From Acetobacteraceae bacterium (GTDB taxonomy: Bacteria > Pseudomonadota > Alphaproteobacteria > Acetobacterales > Acetobacteraceae): a DNA stretch of 10,756 bases. A program made the position numbers and the translations under genes. The notes beneath the pieces are model-generated. The model was not told the origin of the DNA, made no database searches, and worked only from the letters and a program-made list of their open reading frames with translations. Location of the stretch: assembly GCA_947446625.1 (NCBI GenBank), contig CANFIE010000098.1, forward strand, positions 1 to 10,756, given 5' to 3'. This document shows, in pieces, positions 1-6,662 of the stretch; positions within the stretch are counted from its first letter, which is position 1, and each line of letters opens with the position of its first letter.

Positions 1-90
1 AAAGGGGTCGCCGGTCACCTCGGCAACCTGGTCACCTTCCAGAATGCCATAGGCGGTGCGGCCTGCTGTGGTGAAGCGGATCCAACGCAT
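1..90 (-). CDS. Fumarylacetoacetate hydrolase family protein, N-terminal fragment
   Basis: Only the first 30 codons are in the window; the gene continues past position 1. The visible residues begin MRWIRFTTAGRTAYGILEG and continue with GDQVAEVTGDPF. This is the typical start of FAH-family proteins that carry the small N-terminal DUF2437 domain. Such enzymes act on beta-diketo or 2-oxo acid substrates (hydrolases, decarboxylases, hydratases of catechol and related pathways); the exact reaction cannot be told from this piece, and the catalytic metal-binding domain is outside. The ATG (88-90) has a strong ribosome binding site at 100-106. It lies 86 bp downstream of the 2OG dioxygenase gene on the same strand, so it may be the third gene of the LutA-dioxygenase operon. 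The family call rests on the N-terminal pattern alone. Confidence 0.8.
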   Translation of the reverse strand, partial: MRWIRFTTAGRTAYGILEGDQVAEVTGDPF

Positions 91-99
91 GGGCAAATG

Positions 100-106
100 C
101 CTCCCT
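100..106 (-). promoter_or_regulatory. Ribosome binding site of the FAH-family gene
   Basis: On the minus strand this reads AGGGAGG, 9 nt before the ATG at 88-90. It is one of the best Shine-Dalgarno matches in the window. It supports that start and suggests translation independent of the upstream dioxygenase gene. Confidence 0.7.
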
Positions 107-141
107 CAATGCTTTGCCGCAGGCTGGCATTGCACCAGGGC

Positions 142-171
142 CGCGGCAAGTCGGGGTCGCGGCAAGCCGCG
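142..171. repeat. GC-rich palindrome with a short direct repeat between two genes
   Basis: CGCGGCAAG occurs twice in direct orientation (142-150 and 158-166). The second copy is part of the perfect palindrome CGCGGCAAGCCGCG (158-171), which can form a 5-bp stem with a CAAG loop (CTTG in the minus-strand RNA). It starts a few bases after the stop of the dioxygenase gene on the minus strand. It could be a weak attenuator or transcript-end structure before the FAH gene, but there is no T-tract and chance is possible in such GC-rich DNA. The rest of the 91-176 spacer shows nothing besides the ribosome binding site. Confidence 0.3.
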
Positions 172-176
172 CAGGT

Positions 177-905
177 TCAGGCCTGCTGCTTCCAGGTCAG
201 CACCAGCACGTCGCGGCAGCTTGCCGCCGCCGGATCAGCCGGCGCCACCGGGGTTACGCCGTGCATCACCCGCGCATCATCCACCAGCGCCGCATCCAGC
301 CGGTCCAGCAGCGTGAAGCGTGCCAGCTCCTGCCCGGCATCATCCGTCACCAGCGTCTCGCCACCCACCAGGTTGGTGCGCGCCATCATCGCGATCAGCA
401 CCACATCCACGCCGTCATGGTGCACGCCCTCGGGCGTTGGGAAGCCCGGCGCCCCGGCCTGGGCCAAAATGCGGAACTGGTGCATTTCCACAAACCAGTC
501 GCGCCCTGGCTTCAGTGCATCGGCCACGCCGCGGCCCAGCTCCAACAGCGCCTGCACGGGGGCCGAGGCACCCACTTCGTCCTCAACTGCCGCGAACCAG
601 CGGTCCACCCCGCCATTCAGCGTGTTGTGCACCACGGCCTGGAAATGCGGCTGGTGCGCCCCGCGCACATGCCCCGGCACCCCGGCCCGGGCACTGAAAT
701 TGGCAATGCGCCGCTGCCGATAGCGCCCGCCATCGGCCATGAAGCCATCCACCTCCAGCCTTTCCCAGCTGGCGGCAAAATCATCCAGCGCGGCGGCGTT
801 GCCGGCGGCGCCCAGCAGCCCGGCCAGGGAGGCACCCGGCAGCACGGCAAAGCCGCGCCCGGCCATCTCAGCGTGCAGCGTGGCCAGTGGCGGTTGTGCC
901 GTCAT
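177..905 (-). CDS. 2OG-Fe(II) dioxygenase, amino-acid hydroxylase-like (PF10014 type)
   Basis: The 242-aa product fits the 2OG-Fe_Oxy_2 family, which includes bacterial L-isoleucine 4-hydroxylase; members use 2-oxoglutarate, O2 and Fe(II) to hydroxylate small substrates such as free amino acids. The probable iron ligands are H162-x-D164 (in PEGVHHDGVD) and distal H215 (in RVMHGVTP). R231, in the CRDVLVLTW segment, is the probable 2-oxoglutarate-binding Arg. Other family landmarks are RRIANFSA (65-72), HQPHFQ (84-89), NGGVDRWF (97-104) and VEMHQFRI (139-146). There is no signal peptide, so it is cytoplasmic. Its ATG overlaps the stop of the LutA-like gene by 4 bp (902-905), which implies translational coupling; no good Shine-Dalgarno is present. 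The substrate is unknown. The family assignment is firm, from pattern memory; the amino-acid substrate class is inference. Confidence 0.88.
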   Translation of the reverse strand: MTAQPPLATLHAEMAGRGFAVLPGASLAGLLGAAGNAAALDDFAASWERLEVDGFMADGGRYRQRRIANFSARAGVPGHVRGAHQPHFQAVVHNTLNGGVDRWFAAVEDEVGASAPVQALLELGRGVADALKPGRDWFVEMHQFRILAQAGAPGFPTPEGVHHDGVDVVLIAMMARTNLVGGETLVTDDAGQELARFTLLDRLDAALVDDARVMHGVTPVAPADPAAASCRDVLVLTWKQQA

Positions 906-1687
906 GGCACGGCCGTCGCGACTTCAGCCTCGCCAATCGGCGGCACGTCGCGCGTCAGCCCGGCCAGCACCTCGGCCACATGCCGCACCTTCACCGGGCT
1001 GCCTTCACGCTTCAGCCGTCCGGCCATGTTCATCAGGCAGCCCATATCGCCGGCCAGCAGCGTATCGGCGCCGGTCGCGGCAATATCAGCGCATTTGTCG
1101 CCCACCATGCGGGTCGAGATATCCGGATACTTCACGCAGAAGGTGCCGCCAAAGCCGCAGCACACCTCGGGGTTCTCCAGTTCCTTCAGCGCCAGGCCCT
1201 CCACACTGCCCAGCAGGGCGCGCGGCTGCGCCTTCACCCCCATCTCGCGCAGGCCCGAGCAACTGTCGTGGTAGGTCACCAGCCCATCATACTGCGCCGC
1301 CACCTGGGTCATGCCGCGCACATCGGTCAGGAAGCTCACCAGCTCATGCGTCTTGGCCGCCACCGCATCGGCCCGCGCCCGGCCCTGCGGGTCATCCTCG
1401 AACAGGCTGGGATAGTGGTGCGCAATCATCCCCGCGCAGGACCCGCTGGGCGCCACCACGTAGTCATAGCTGAAAAACGCATCCACCACCGCCCGCGCCA
1501 GGTCACGCGCCGTGGTGCGGTCCCCGGTGTTGAAGGCCGGTTGGCCGCAGCAGGTCTGCGTCCGTGGCACCTCCACCACGCATCCGGCGGCTTCCAGCAG
1601 CTTTATCGCTGCAAAGCCGACATTCGGGCGGTACAGGTCCACCAGGCAGGTGACGAAGAGCGCGACGCGGGGTTTTGACTGCGACAT
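902..1687 (-). CDS. lutA: LutA/YkgE-type (Fe-S)-binding protein with two CCG domains
   Basis: The 261-aa product has two cysteine-rich CCG domains, as in LutA and the C-terminal part of glycolate oxidase subunit GlcF. The first has C14, C46-C47-G and C84; the second has C143, C176-C177-G (CCGFGGTFCVK) and C217 (GDMGCLMN). LutA acts with LutB and LutC as a cytoplasmic L-lactate oxidation complex, and the isolated family is also linked to other 2-hydroxyacid oxidations. Its length matches LutA. It is the first gene of a minus-strand operon followed by a 2OG dioxygenase with a 4-bp overlap and an FAH-family gene; lutB and lutC are not adjacent within the window, which is unusual for this family. 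The start at 1685-1687 has only a weak upstream purine stretch (GGGGG). An alternative is a CCG subunit for a different dehydrogenase. The family call is secure, the lactate role less so. Confidence 0.88.
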   Translation of the reverse strand: MSQSKPRVALFVTCLVDLYRPNVGFAAIKLLEAAGCVVEVPRTQTCCGQPAFNTGDRTTARDLARAVVDAFFSYDYVVAPSGSCAGMIAHHYPSLFEDDPQGRARADAVAAKTHELVSFLTDVRGMTQVAAQYDGLVTYHDSCSGLREMGVKAQPRALLGSVEGLALKELENPEVCCGFGGTFCVKYPDISTRMVGDKCADIAATGADTLLAGDMGCLMNMAGRLKREGSPVKVRHVAEVLAGLTRDVPPIGEAEVATAVP

Positions 1688-1798
1688 ACCCCCAATCTAG
1701 GCACGCCCGCGCCAGCGCGAAAGCCTTGCCGTGTGCGGGGCTGGCCTGCACCCGGTACAGCGCTGTAACCTGCTGCGGCAGCAAAACGGTGCAAGCCA
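1688..1798. promoter_or_regulatory. Divergent promoter region with two adjacent palindromes
   Basis: This spacer must hold the promoters for the LutA operon (minus) and the beta-helix gene (plus). It contains the perfect 12-bp palindrome TACAGCGCTGTA (1756-1767), flanked by GG upstream and ACC downstream, so one missing base separates it from a longer 18-bp dyad. Just after it lies TGCTGC-G-GCAGCA (1771-1783), 15 bp before the plus-strand ATG. The central CG-containing AGCGCT core resembles operators of LacI-type regulators, but no regulator gene is in the window, so this is a guess. A TAGATT on the minus strand (1694-1699) could be a -10 box very close to the lutA start. I found no convincing -35/-10 pair for either direction. 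Confidence 0.4.
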
Positions 1799-3598
1799 AT
1801 GCGGAACCCTCTCCTCCTGGCGCTGCTGGCGCTGTTCCTGGCCCTGCCGGCCCAGGCGCAAGCCCCCGCACCCACCCTTGCGCCCACCCGTGGCCCCACC
1901 CACCCCGGCACCACCGCGGCCGAGCGCTGGCTGTGGGACAGCCTGCGCGGCCCGCTCACCCGGCCCGAATTCGCGGTGAACATGGCCGGCAACTGCAACG
2001 GCGCCACCCCCAGCGCCACCGAGCCCAACCACCCCGCCTGGGCCGAGCCCTGCCGCGCCATCACCGCCGAGTTCCTGGAAACCATCCTCACCACCGAACC
2101 CTGGCGCAGCCAACTGCCCCGCCGTGGCCTACGCCTGCAAGGCATGCTGGTGCAGGGCGTGCTGGACCTTTCCGCCACGCAAATCAGCGTGGAGCTCTGG
2201 CTCGACCAGTCCCGGTTCCCCGAACCCGTCATCCTCACCGGCGCGAAATTCGACAAAGCCCTGACCTTCGACGGCTCCGCGCTGGAAGGCGGCTTCTCGG
2301 CCGACCAGTTCCAGGTGGGCGGCAACCTGCAACTCAGCGGCGCCCGCATCGGCTGCCTGGTGGAAGCCGGCCCCGCCAACGCCCCCGCCACCACCCCGTG
2401 CGGCCCCATGGTGCTGCAAGCCGCCACCATCGGCGGCGACCTGCGGCTGGAAGGCGCCGACATCCGCACCGGGCTGAGCGCCGAGGACATGACCCTGGCC
2501 GGCAGCCTGCACCTCACCGGCACCCGCATTGCCGGCGGGCTGCACGCCACCAACCTCAAGGTCAGCCGCAACCTGTACCTGGATGCCGGGGCCGAGCTGC
2601 GCTGTACCCCCGTCGCCGAGGTCAAGGGCTGCGACGCCCTGGTGCTGCGCGGCGCCACGGTGGAAGGCCAGTTCACCCTGCTGGACAGCACCTTGGGTGG
2701 GCATTTTCAGGGCAACAGCCTGAAGGCGCATAACCACCTGCAATTGCGCAACACCAGCATGGCCCCGGGTGCCCGGCTCAACCTGGCCAATGCCCGCATC
2801 GATGGCGACCTTGATCTCAGCAACGCCGCCCTCGGCCAGGTCTCCCTGGCCGGCATCGTCATCGGCGGAGACCTGCAACTCGCCACCGACAGCCGCGCCC
2901 CGCCGCGCTGGGCGCCCGATGCCCTGCTCTCCCTGCGCAACGCCCGGGTGGGTGCGGTGCAGGGCAGCCTGGAGCCTGGCCGCAACGCCTGGCCGGCCCA
3001 GCTGGAATTGCAGGGCTTCACCTATGAACGCCTGGGCGGCGGCACGCAGGACGCAAGCTCGGCCATGCTCAGCCGCCCCAGTGCGGAACTGGTGGATTGG
3101 CTGGCCCGCGACCGCAGCTTCACCCGCCAGCCCTACCAGCAGTTGGCCGGCATCTTCACCGCCGCCGGAGACCCCAACCGCGCCACCGATATTCTGTTCG
3201 CCGCCCGCTACCGCGAGGAACAGCAGAATTGGCAGCAAGGCGCCTATGCCGATGCCGTCGGCCTCGCCGCGCTGCGCATCACCATCGGCTATGGGCTGGG
3301 CTACAAATTCTTCCGCGTGCTGTGGTGGGTGCTGGGCTTCTGCCTCATTGGCACGCTGGTGCTGTGGCAAAGCCCCGCCGCCCGCGCCCGTGGCCTGCTC
3401 TGGTGCTTCGGCGCCAGCCTGGACCAGTTGATCCCCTTCGCCACCCTCTCCCCGGAATTCGCCCCCTTCTTCGACGACCCAAGGCGCGAGCGCCTGGCCA
3501 ATTGGCAAATGGCCTTCTTCGCCATGCAGGCGCTGGTAGGCTTCGTGCTGGGTGGCTTTGTGGGCGCCGGCATGGGCGGCCTGACCCAAGCAAACTGA
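1799..3598 (+). CDS. Exported beta-helix-like repeat protein with C-terminal membrane domain
   Basis: The 599-aa product starts with a signal peptide (about 1-20, cut after LPAQA). Residues about 110-360 hold many degenerate units of roughly 11 residues with the pattern xGxLxLxGAxI (for example GGNLQLSGARI, GGDLRLEGADI, DGDLDLSNAAL), which predicts a right-handed beta-helix related to pentapeptide-type repeats. Two repeat loops carry Cys pairs (C186/C201, C269/C278) and the N-terminal part has C66/C85, fitting disulfides in the periplasm. Then comes a helical stretch (PYQQLAGIFTAAGDPNRA, 445-462), a membrane segment (about 504-523), a loop with SLDQLIP (540-546), and a second membrane segment (about 571-592). 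I recall the same C-terminal layout in proteins often labelled 'membrane-associated oxidoreductase', but no redox motif is visible, so I would not use that name. The ATG is forced by an in-frame stop at 1766-1768; the Shine-Dalgarno is poor. The function is unknown. Confidence 0.85.
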   Translation: MRNPLLLALLALFLALPAQAQAPAPTLAPTRGPTHPGTTAAERWLWDSLRGPLTRPEFAVNMAGNCNGATPSATEPNHPAWAEPCRAITAEFLETILTTEPWRSQLPRRGLRLQGMLVQGVLDLSATQISVELWLDQSRFPEPVILTGAKFDKALTFDGSALEGGFSADQFQVGGNLQLSGARIGCLVEAGPANAPATTPCGPMVLQAATIGGDLRLEGADIRTGLSAEDMTLAGSLHLTGTRIAGGLHATNLKVSRNLYLDAGAELRCTPVAEVKGCDALVLRGATVEGQFTLLDSTLGGHFQGNSLKAHNHLQLRNTSMAPGARLNLANARIDGDLDLSNAALGQVSLAGIVIGGDLQLATDSRAPPRWAPDALLSLRNARVGAVQGSLEPGRNAWPAQLELQGFTYERLGGGTQDASSAMLSRPSAELVDWLARDRSFTRQPYQQLAGIFTAAGDPNRATDILFAARYREEQQNWQQGAYADAVGLAALRITIGYGLGYKFFRVLWWVLGFCLIGTLVLWQSPAARARGLLWCFGASLDQLIPFATLSPEFAPFFDDPRRERLANWQMAFFAMQALVGFVLGGFVGAGMGGLTQAN

Positions 3599-3609
3599 GG
3601 AAACCCCAG

Positions 3610-4011
3610 ATGCTCCGCCTCATCACCGCCGCCCTGCTGCTGGCCGCCAGCCCCGCCCTGGCCGAAGGCTGCCGCCCGGAAAACCTGCGCTTTGCCCCCG
3701 GCACCAGCGGTGCGGTGGTGGAAGGCGGCCTGGTCCGCACCGAATTCGCCTGCTACGCGCTGACCGCCCGCGCCGGCCAGCGGCTGGAAGCCAGCGTCAC
3801 CAGCGCCGAGAACAACGCCGTGTTCCAGATCTACGCCCCCGGCTGGCGCATGCGCGACAACATGGCCGAAGGCCCCACCCTGCCCGGCGCCGGGGAAGGC
3901 GAGGATACCATGCGCTTCGCCGGCACCCTGCCCGCCAATGGCCGCTACCTGGTGGTGGTGGGCGGCACCCGGGGCAACACCGCCTACCGGCTGCGGGTCA
4001 CCATCAAGTAG
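3610..4011 (+). CDS. Small exported protein, PPC-like / PliG-like lysozyme-inhibitor fold (tentative)
   Basis: The product has 133 aa, with a signal peptide (MLRLITAALLLAASPALA, cut after residue 18) and a mature domain of about 115 residues. The body shows CYALTARAGQRLEASVTS (48-65), FQIYAPG (72-78), and LPANGRYLVVVGGTRGNTAY (107-126) before a final beta strand. The order 'ARAGQ - beta - LPANGRYLVVVG..RG..YRLRV' is the usual look of bacterial pre-peptidase C-terminal domains and of PliG, the periplasmic g-type lysozyme inhibitor. C21 and C48 may form a disulfide. It starts 11 bp after the beta-helix gene, and its Shine-Dalgarno (TGAGGA) includes that gene's stop codon, so the two are probably co-translated. 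The start is chosen from the signal peptide and this site; a longer reading frame extends upstream but lies inside the previous gene. The fold guess is moderate; the function is unproven. Confidence 0.8.
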   Translation: MLRLITAALLLAASPALAEGCRPENLRFAPGTSGAVVEGGLVRTEFACYALTARAGQRLEASVTSAENNAVFQIYAPGWRMRDNMAEGPTLPGAGEGEDTMRFAGTLPANGRYLVVVGGTRGNTAYRLRVTIK

Positions 4012-5133
4012 CTACAGCAGCACCAGATCGTCGCGGTGCACCACCTCGTCCCGCCCGCGCCAGCCGAGAATATCCTCAATCTCGGCCGAACGCCGCCCGG
4101 CAATCTGCCGCGCCGCCTCGGCGTCATAGGCGCTCAAGCCCCGGGCCAATTCGCGCCCGGTCAGGTCGCGCACGCTCACCGGGTCGCCGCGGCGAAACTC
4201 GCCCTCCACCGCCTTCACCCCGGCGGGCAGCAGGGAAGACCCCTTGCCCAGCGCCCGCGCCGCGCCGTCATCCACCACCAGCACGCCCAAGGGCGCCATG
4301 CTGCCGGCAATCCAGCGTTTCCGCGCCGTCCGCCCTTCCGGCGCCGGCAGAAACCAGGTGCAGCGCGCCCCATCCAGCAGCGCCCGCAGCGGCCTTTCCT
4401 GCTTGCCCAGGGCAATGGCCATGGCGCAGCCCGCGCCGGTGGCAATCTTCGCCGCAATCAGCTTGGTGCGCATCCCGCCCGAGGAATACCCCGGCGGCGG
4501 CTCGCCCCCCATGGCCATGATCTCGTCGCTCAGCCGCTCCACCACCGGCAGATGCTTCGCCTCGGGGTTGTTGCGCGGGTCGGCGGTGTACAGCCCGTCA
4601 ATGTCGCTCAGCAGCACCAGCGCATCGGCCTGGATCATCTCTGCCACCCGCGCCGCCAGCCGGTCATTGTCGCCAAACCGAATCTCGGCCGTGGCCACCG
4701 TGTCATTCTCGTTGATCACGGGAATGCAGCCCAGCCCCAGCAGCGTGCCCAGCGTCTCGCGGGCGTTCAGGTAGCGGCGGCGGTCCTCGCTATCCTCCAG
4801 CGTCAGCAGCAACTGCGCCGCCATCAGCCCTTGGGCGGAAAGCGCCGCATCCCAGGCCCCGGCCAGCCGTATCTGCCCCACGGCGGCGGCGGCCTGCTTT
4901 TCCTCCAGCCGCAGCTTCTTGCGGGTCAGCCCCAGGCTGCGCCGCGCCAGGGCAATGGCGCCGCTGCTCACCAGCACCACCTCCACGCCCCGCGCCCGCA
5001 GCGCCGCCACATCGGCCGCCACCCCGGCCAGCCAGCCGTCACGCGGCGCGGCCGTACGCTCATCCACCACCAGGGCCGAGCCGATCTTCACCACCACGCG
5101 CTTCGCCTGGGCCAAGGCAGGTACTTGGGGCAT
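4012..5133 (-). CDS. proB: Glutamate 5-kinase
   Basis: ProB phosphorylates L-glutamate with ATP, the first step of proline synthesis, in the cytoplasm. The 373-aa product has the usual two domains: an amino-acid kinase domain (about 10-255) and a C-terminal PUA domain (about 270-373). Visible kinase motifs are KIGSALV (16-22), SSGAIAL (56-62), INENDTV (140-146), FGDNDRL (153-159), SDIDGLYTADP (176-186) and GGMRTK (219-224). The open frame runs upstream to 5232, but the ATG at 5131-5133 gives the family's normal length and has a purine run (AAGAGAGA) just before it; the ATG at 5143-5145 is an alternative four codons longer. Neither obg nor proA is beside it, unlike many proteobacteria. Its stop codon directly abuts that of the convergent small exported protein gene, leaving no room for a terminator between them. 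Confidence 0.97.
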   Translation of the reverse strand: MPQVPALAQAKRVVVKIGSALVVDERTAAPRDGWLAGVAADVAALRARGVEVVLVSSGAIALARRSLGLTRKKLRLEEKQAAAAVGQIRLAGAWDAALSAQGLMAAQLLLTLEDSEDRRRYLNARETLGTLLGLGCIPVINENDTVATAEIRFGDNDRLAARVAEMIQADALVLLSDIDGLYTADPRNNPEAKHLPVVERLSDEIMAMGGEPPPGYSSGGMRTKLIAAKIATGAGCAMAIALGKQERPLRALLDGARCTWFLPAPEGRTARKRWIAGSMAPLGVLVVDDGAARALGKGSSLLPAGVKAVEGEFRRGDPVSVRDLTGRELARGLSAYDAEAARQIAGRRSAEIEDILGWRGRDEVVHRDDLVLL

Positions 5134-5237
5134 TCTCTCTTGCATGGGGCGGGCGCATAGCACGCCCCCTTGCATCAGGGCCACCAGCCCTGCCAGCCTT
5201 GCCGCCGGAAACAGCAAAACCAGCAAAGGCAAGCCCC
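5134..5237. promoter_or_regulatory. Divergent spacer between proB and the amidase gene
   Basis: This spacer must carry promoters in both directions. It holds a direct repeat CTTGCAT (5139-5145 and 5169-5175), start to start 30 bp apart, about three helical turns. Between the copies is a GC dyad, GGGGCG (5146-5151) with CGCCCC (5163-5168), and just after them a small dyad CAGGGC-CACCA-GCCCTG (5176-5192). AAAGG at 5225-5229 is the likely ribosome binding site of the amidase. I could not pick a convincing sigma-70 promoter. Confidence 0.4.
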
Positions 5238-6662
5238 ATGCAGCACCTGCCCACCCAGCTGTGGCAATGGGACGCCGCCGACCTTGCCCCCGCCATTCGC
5301 CGCCGCGCCATCTCGGCGCGGGAAGCCACCCAGGCCTGCCTGGACCGGCTGGCAGCGGTAAACCCCCGCCTCAACGCCGTGGTCACCATCACCGCCGAGA
5401 CCGCCCTGCGCGAAGCGGAGGCCGCCGACCAGGCCGTGCGCCAGGGTGCCGCGCTCGGCCCGCTGCACGGCGTGCCGCTGACCACCAAAATCAACGTGGA
5501 CTTCGCCGGCCTGCCCAACACCAATGGCTGCGTCCCGCTGGCGGAAGCCATCTCGCCGGGCGACAGCGCCGTGGTTGGCAATCTGCGCGCCGCCGGCGCC
5601 GTCTTCCTTGGCCGCACCAATACCCCGGCGCTCTCCATGCGCTGGTTCACCGAAAACGCCCTGCACGGCCGCACCCTCAACCCCTGGAGCGCCCGCCACA
5701 CCCCGGGCGGCTCCTCCGGCGGCGCGGCCGCGGCGGTGGCCGCCGGCATCGGCCCCATCGCCCATGGGAATGACCTTGGCGGCTCCATCCGCTACCCCGC
5801 CTATGCCTGTGGCATCGCCGGCATCCGCCCCAGCTTCGGCCGCGTGCCGGCCTACAACCCCTCCATGGCCAGCGAACGCCCGCTCTCCGGCCAGCTGATG
5901 TCCACCCAGGGCCCGCTGGCCCGCCGGGTGCGGGACCTGCGCCTGGCCCTGGCCGCCATGGCCGCCCCCGATGCCCGCGACCCCTGGCACATGCCGGTGC
6001 CCCTCACCGGCCCCACCCTGCCCGGCCCCTTGCGCGTGGCCTTCTGCGTCGATCCCATGGGCGCCGGCGGCGTCCACCCCGAAGTTCGCGCCGCCATCCT
6101 GCAAGCCGCCGCCTGGCTGGAGGATGCCGGCTACCGGGTGGAGGAAGCCGCACCCCCGGCCTTCGCCGCCGCCGCGCAGGACTGGGACGCCTTCGCCCAT
6201 GGCGAGGCCCTGCTGTTCATGCGGCAGAATTTCGAACGCCTGGCCGATGACGGCGCCCGCGCCACCTTTGGCTACATGGTCAAGCACACCCGCCCGCCGG
6301 AGCTGACCGAGATGCTGCAAATCGCCGCCCGCCGCACCGGCCACCAGCGCGCCTGGGCGCTGTGGCAGCAGCAATACCCGCTGCTGCTCCCCCCGGTCTC
6401 CAATGAACCACCCTTTCCGCAAGGCCTGGACCTGGAAGGCCAGCAGGGCTTCGACCGCGTCTACGCCGCCCAGCAACCGCTGCTGGCCAGCCCGCTGCTC
6501 GGCGTGCCCGGCGCCTCGGTCCCCACCGGCCTCACCACCGAAGGGCTGCCCATGGGCGTGCAGCTCACCGGCCCGCGCTGGCGCGAGGATATCGTGCTCG
6601 ACGCCGCCGAGGTCATCGAAGCCCGCGCCAACCTCGCCACCCCCATCGACCCGAGGCCCTGA
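5238..6662 (+). CDS. Amidase-signature family hydrolase
   Basis: The 474-aa product hydrolyses an amide bond (substrate unknown) through the Ser-cisSer-Lys triad of this family: K84 (LTTKINVDF), S159 (TPGGSSGG, 155-162) and S183 (GNDLGGSIRYP, 178-187). The 24-residue gap between the two serines matches the family. The C-terminal segment with GVPGASVPTGL and GLPMGVQLTGPRW is also typical. There is no signal peptide, so it is cytoplasmic. A TTG at 5199 would add 13 residues, but the ATG at 5238 has an AAAGG site 8 nt upstream and begins the conserved part. Its stop overlaps the ATG of the solute-binding protein gene by one base (TGATG, 6660-6664), so the two form an operon; the binding protein may deliver the amidase substrate or a related carboxylate. 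Labels such as GatA would be wrong without gatB/gatC nearby. Confidence 0.93.
   Translation: MQHLPTQLWQWDAADLAPAIRRRAISAREATQACLDRLAAVNPRLNAVVTITAETALREAEAADQAVRQGAALGPLHGVPLTTKINVDFAGLPNTNGCVPLAEAISPGDSAVVGNLRAAGAVFLGRTNTPALSMRWFTENALHGRTLNPWSARHTPGGSSGGAAAAVAAGIGPIAHGNDLGGSIRYPAYACGIAGIRPSFGRVPAYNPSMASERPLSGQLMSTQGPLARRVRDLRLALAAMAAPDARDPWHMPVPLTGPTLPGPLRVAFCVDPMGAGGVHPEVRAAILQAAAWLEDAGYRVEEAAPPAFAAAAQDWDAFAHGEALLFMRQNFERLADDGARATFGYMVKHTRPPELTEMLQIAARRTGHQRAWALWQQQYPLLLPPVSNEPPFPQGLDLEGQQGFDRVYAAQQPLLASPLLGVPGASVPTGLTTEGLPMGVQLTGPRWREDIVLDAAEVIEARANLATPIDPRP

Noticed and set aside
114..1274. 386-codon plus-strand frame opposite the LutA and dioxygenase genes
   Set aside because: It spans two well-supported minus-strand genes across their junction and shows no domain features.
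2129..3589. 486-codon open frame on the minus strand opposite the beta-helix gene
   Set aside because: The translation is an irregular run of G, Q, A, H and E without a recognisable domain. The plus-strand frame has a signal peptide, repeats and membrane segments. This is a GC-driven shadow frame.
1799..3598. Labelling the beta-helix protein an oxidoreductase
   Set aside because: Similar proteins carry that name in databases, as far as I recall, but no nucleotide-binding, flavin, heme or Fe-S motif is visible.
3097..3609. Upstream extension of the small exported protein's reading frame
   Set aside because: The extension lies inside the beta-helix gene in another frame and is Arg/Pro-rich. 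The ATG at 3610 begins a clean signal peptide and has a Shine-Dalgarno site.
4036..5160. 374-codon plus-strand frame opposite proB
   Set aside because: His/Gln/Arg-rich shadow of the conserved glutamate 5-kinase gene.
5175..6476. 433-codon open frame on the minus strand opposite the amidase
   Set aside because: Gly/His/Gln-rich low-complexity translation with no domain; the amidase on the plus strand has its full catalytic triad.
5238..6662. GatA (glutamyl-tRNA amidotransferase subunit A)
   Set aside because: The amidase signature alone does not make it GatA. There is no gatB or gatC nearby and it is coupled to a solute-binding protein gene.
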